Shown here piece after piece: positions 62,296 through 64,000 of a stretch of 64,000 nucleotides of DNA (the stretch's first letter is position 1; the number at the start of each line of letters is the position of its first letter). The stretch comes from Longimicrobiales bacterium (GTDB lineage Bacteria > Gemmatimonadota > Gemmatimonadetes > Longimicrobiales > Gaopeijiaceae). The stretch covers positions 124,001-188,000 of the forward strand of contig JANQRP010000002.1 of the NCBI GenBank assembly GCA_028284495.1, in the 5' to 3' direction. A model generated the notes under the pieces. That model had not been told where the DNA came from. It worked only from the letters and a program-made list of their open reading frames with translations, and ran no database searches. A program made the position numbers and the translations under genes.

Positions 62296-63578
62296 TGGGA
62301 GCGCTGCTTGCTCTCGGCGCGATGGTCGCATTGGCCTTGGCGGGAGCTCCGTTGGTCTGGGCTCTCCTCGTGCCGTCGGCGCTAGTGCTGGTCCTGCTTC
62401 TAGGTATGCCCTTGGCGTTCGTCGGCGATCAGCTCATCGTCGGCCTCAGTCCCTTCGTGATTGTCGCGATCCCGCTGTACTTGATGGCCGGCCAGCTCCT
62501 CAACGTTGGCGGCGTAGTCGACTTCGTATTCCGGTCCGTGGGAGGAGGAGCCGGTCGCTCTCGGCGCCATCTGCCCGCCGTCAACGTAGGTTTGAGTACC
62601 GCGCTGGCCGGGATCAACGGATCCGCCTTGGCGGACGCTACCGCGGTTGGAGGGTTGACCGCGCCGATAATGAGGAAGGCGGGCTACACACCCGGCTACA
62701 TTGGGGCGCTGACAGCGGCGTCATCGGTGATTGGTCCGCTTGTCCCGCCGTCGATCGTCTTCATCTACTATGGGTCGGTCTTGAGTGTGCCGGTTGGTGA
62801 CTTGTTCGCCGCGGGAGCCGTTCCCGGAGGCCTCGTGGCGCTGAGCCTGATGGCCGTGGTGTATCTGAGGCCCAAGGAGGGGGACCTAGATGCGAGTCCG
62901 GAGGGAGTGTCGGTACCGAACTCACTGCAGTGCAGTTTGCGCTTCTGGGCGATACTGGCCGCTTTCCCAGCTGTACTTCTGGCCATGGTAGTAGGCGTCG
63001 TTTCGCCAACCGAAGGGGCGGCGCTTACGGTGTTGGTGGCGGCGGCGTGTGTTGTCCTTGCGCGTCTGAAGCCGCTCGCCGGTGCTTCACTTCAGGCAGC
63101 GCAACGGACGGCAGCTCAGTTGGCTGACGTACTACTTCTGATCGCGGCGTCAAACCTACTGGCGGCTATTATCCTCCTCGATCCATCGAGTGCTCGGCTC
63201 GTCGAGGAGCTTGCGGCCGCCCCATCGACTCCCCTCGGGGCTCTCTTCACTCTGAACGTGCTTTTACTCGGTCTAGGCGCTGTCCTGGACACGTTTCCTG
63301 CGATCGCGGTCGTCAGCGCAATAATCCCGTCGCTCGTCGAAGCCCACGGGCTCGATCCGGTCCACGTGGGGCTAGTGGTGGTACTGAACCTGATGGTCGG
63401 GGCTGTAACGCCTCCAGTCGGCCTTTGCCTGTTCGCGTCGGCCAAGGCGACTGGCGCTCCGGTTCGAGAAGTCCTTCGCGAAGTCCTCCCGTTCGTCGCG
63501 GTCTTGGTCGGGGTCCTTGTCCTCGTGACTGTGTTCCCACAGATCAGTCTGCTAATACCCAACTACTTCCACGGCTGA
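62295..63578 (+). CDS. TRAP transporter large permease (DctM-like)
   Basis: The 427-aa membrane protein has about 12 helices and DctM signatures: IPLYLMAGQLLNVGG, LAGINGSALADATAVGGL, APIMRKAGYTPGYIGALTAA, SSVIGPLVPPSIVFIYYG and later GAVTPPVGLCLFASAKA. With the small permease it forms the Na+-driven channel. The GTG start overlaps the previous TAG stop (TAGTG). Its length is normal. The transported carboxylate is unknown, although the next gene suggests an amino acid link (inference). Confidence 0.93.
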   Translation: MGALLALGAMVALALAGAPLVWALLVPSALVLVLLLGMPLAFVGDQLIVGLSPFVIVAIPLYLMAGQLLNVGGVVDFVFRSVGGGAGRSRRHLPAVNVGLSTALAGINGSALADATAVGGLTAPIMRKAGYTPGYIGALTAASSVIGPLVPPSIVFIYYGSVLSVPVGDLFAAGAVPGGLVALSLMAVVYLRPKEGDLDASPEGVSVPNSLQCSLRFWAILAAFPAVLLAMVVGVVSPTEGAALTVLVAAACVVLARLKPLAGASLQAAQRTAAQLADVLLLIAASNLLAAIILLDPSSARLVEELAAAPSTPLGALFTLNVLLLGLGAVLDTFPAIAVVSAIIPSLVEAHGLDPVHVGLVVVLNLMVGAVTPPVGLCLFASAKATGAPVREVLREVLPFVAVLVGVLVLVTVFPQISLLIPNYFHG

Positions 63579-63585
63579 CCCCAAC

Positions 63586-64000
63586 ATGCTTAGACCCCCG
63601 ATCGCCTCGTCCCGTTGTCGTCCCGATGCGTCCGGAGGCGACGCTGCGTGGATTACGGACTTGCAGAACCGGTTCTTCGACGTGCGATCAGCCATGGACT
63701 ACGTCGGTTTCGACGCGGACGAGTTATCATGGGTAGAAGAGCGTCCCCGCTATCAGTTCTGTTTGAATGTTGCGGTCGCAGATCGTATGAGGTCGTTGCT
63801 CGAAGGCGGTCGACGTGGCGACTTTGAGGCGATAGCTAGGATCTACTTCCCTGATCGAAGGGAGCTAAGCGCTGCGGCGCGACGGTTTCCGCGGACTGGC
63901 ATCGGCGAGGAACAGGCAGCACTCGCCGACAACGTGTACCAGTTCTACCCAGACCGCGTTCTACTTCGAATCAATGGCTTCTGTGCCTCCCTCTGTCGAT
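63586..64000 (+). CDS. Lysine 2,3-aminomutase-like radical SAM enzyme, partial
   Basis: From ATG 63586 the frame stays open to the window end (138 codons). The segment EEQAALADNVYQFYPDRVLL followed by RINGFCASLCR matches the KamA family, in which Y-P-D-R-V-L-L precedes the [4Fe-4S] motif C-x3-C-x2-C; the window ends before the third Cys. The N-terminal helix region WITDLQNRFFDVRSAMDYVG fits the family as well. KamA-type enzymes move the 2-amino group of lysine or glutamate to C3. The gene starts 8 bp after DctM, so the TRAP transporter may serve the same pathway. Confidence 0.75.
   Translation, partial: MLRPPIASSRCRPDASGGDAAWITDLQNRFFDVRSAMDYVGFDADELSWVEERPRYQFCLNVAVADRMRSLLEGGRRGDFEAIARIYFPDRRELSAAARRFPRTGIGEEQAALADNVYQFYPDRVLLRINGFCASLCR

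Overview
The window is a GC-rich (roughly 70 % by eye) bacterial chromosome segment with dense, often start/stop-overlapping genes. Three very large FtsX/MacB-type permeases, each paired with a PadR regulator (the ADOP arrangement), numerous lipoproteins with lipobox signal peptides, three six-bladed beta-propeller lipoproteins, a tricorn-like S41 protease and a cytochrome c/copper monooxygenase-like protein together suggest Gemmatimonadota or a neighbouring Acidobacteriota-like lineage. That assignment is an inference; no rRNA or tRNA gene was seen.

Layout. 57-2147 (minus): DUF4199 membrane protein, membrane-anchored LuxR-type regulator and a LamG-like lipoprotein. 2296-5103: aconitase AcnA with a terminator. 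5320-8618: two related small membrane proteins flanking a beta-propeller lipoprotein, then an outer-membrane protein. 8931-17186: a tightly coupled eight-gene operon (two enoyl-CoA hydratases, aldehyde dehydrogenase, PcaF/PaaJ-like thiolase, propeller lipoprotein, 3-hydroxyacyl-CoA dehydrogenase, NAD(P)-binding protein, AadA-like nucleotidyltransferase), probably an acyl-CoA degradation unit. 17295-19239: secreted/membrane proteins. 19270-22402: ADOP/PadR unit 1. 22479-23706: ArsR-SRPBCC-YjbR operon, divergent from a sodium:solute symporter (23868-25370). 25380-25866: two gene remnants (RES toxin and GNAT). 25829-28488: TetR regulator divergent from a TPR protein, with three matching operator-like dyads between them. 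28485-29432: M43 metalloprotease. 29482-32522: ADOP/PadR unit 2. 32541-35967: FGase-like lipoprotein, small secreted protein, DinB, MaoC hydratase and an unusual small Cys-containing protein. 35980-38900: ADOP/PadR unit 3. 39180-47610: chorismate mutase, tricorn-like protease, OMP, Ser/Thr dehydratase, orphan antitoxin, propeller lipoprotein and MltA.

47654-56509 (minus) is an accessory block: a cytochrome c/copper monooxygenase-like protein with a partner, then a very large multidomain protein (about 1620-1646 aa) with a possible C-terminal ExK nuclease-like module and a co-translated 434-aa partner of unknown function. From about 56.7 kb to the end the base composition drops visibly: barstar-like protein, an 860-bp stretch without convincing genes, a metallophosphoesterase with a long GAF-like C-terminus and an altered metal motif (D-x-Q), a TRAP transporter (DctP-DctQ-DctM), and the start of a lysine 2,3-aminomutase-like radical SAM enzyme cut by the window end. 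This stretch looks acquired.

The best candidates for undescribed biology are the giant protein pair (47654-53909), the metallophosphoesterase/GAF protein (58073-60823), the 86-aa Cys-containing protein (35707-35967) and the TetR/TPR regulatory module (25829-28488). All are inferences from sequence reading without database searches.
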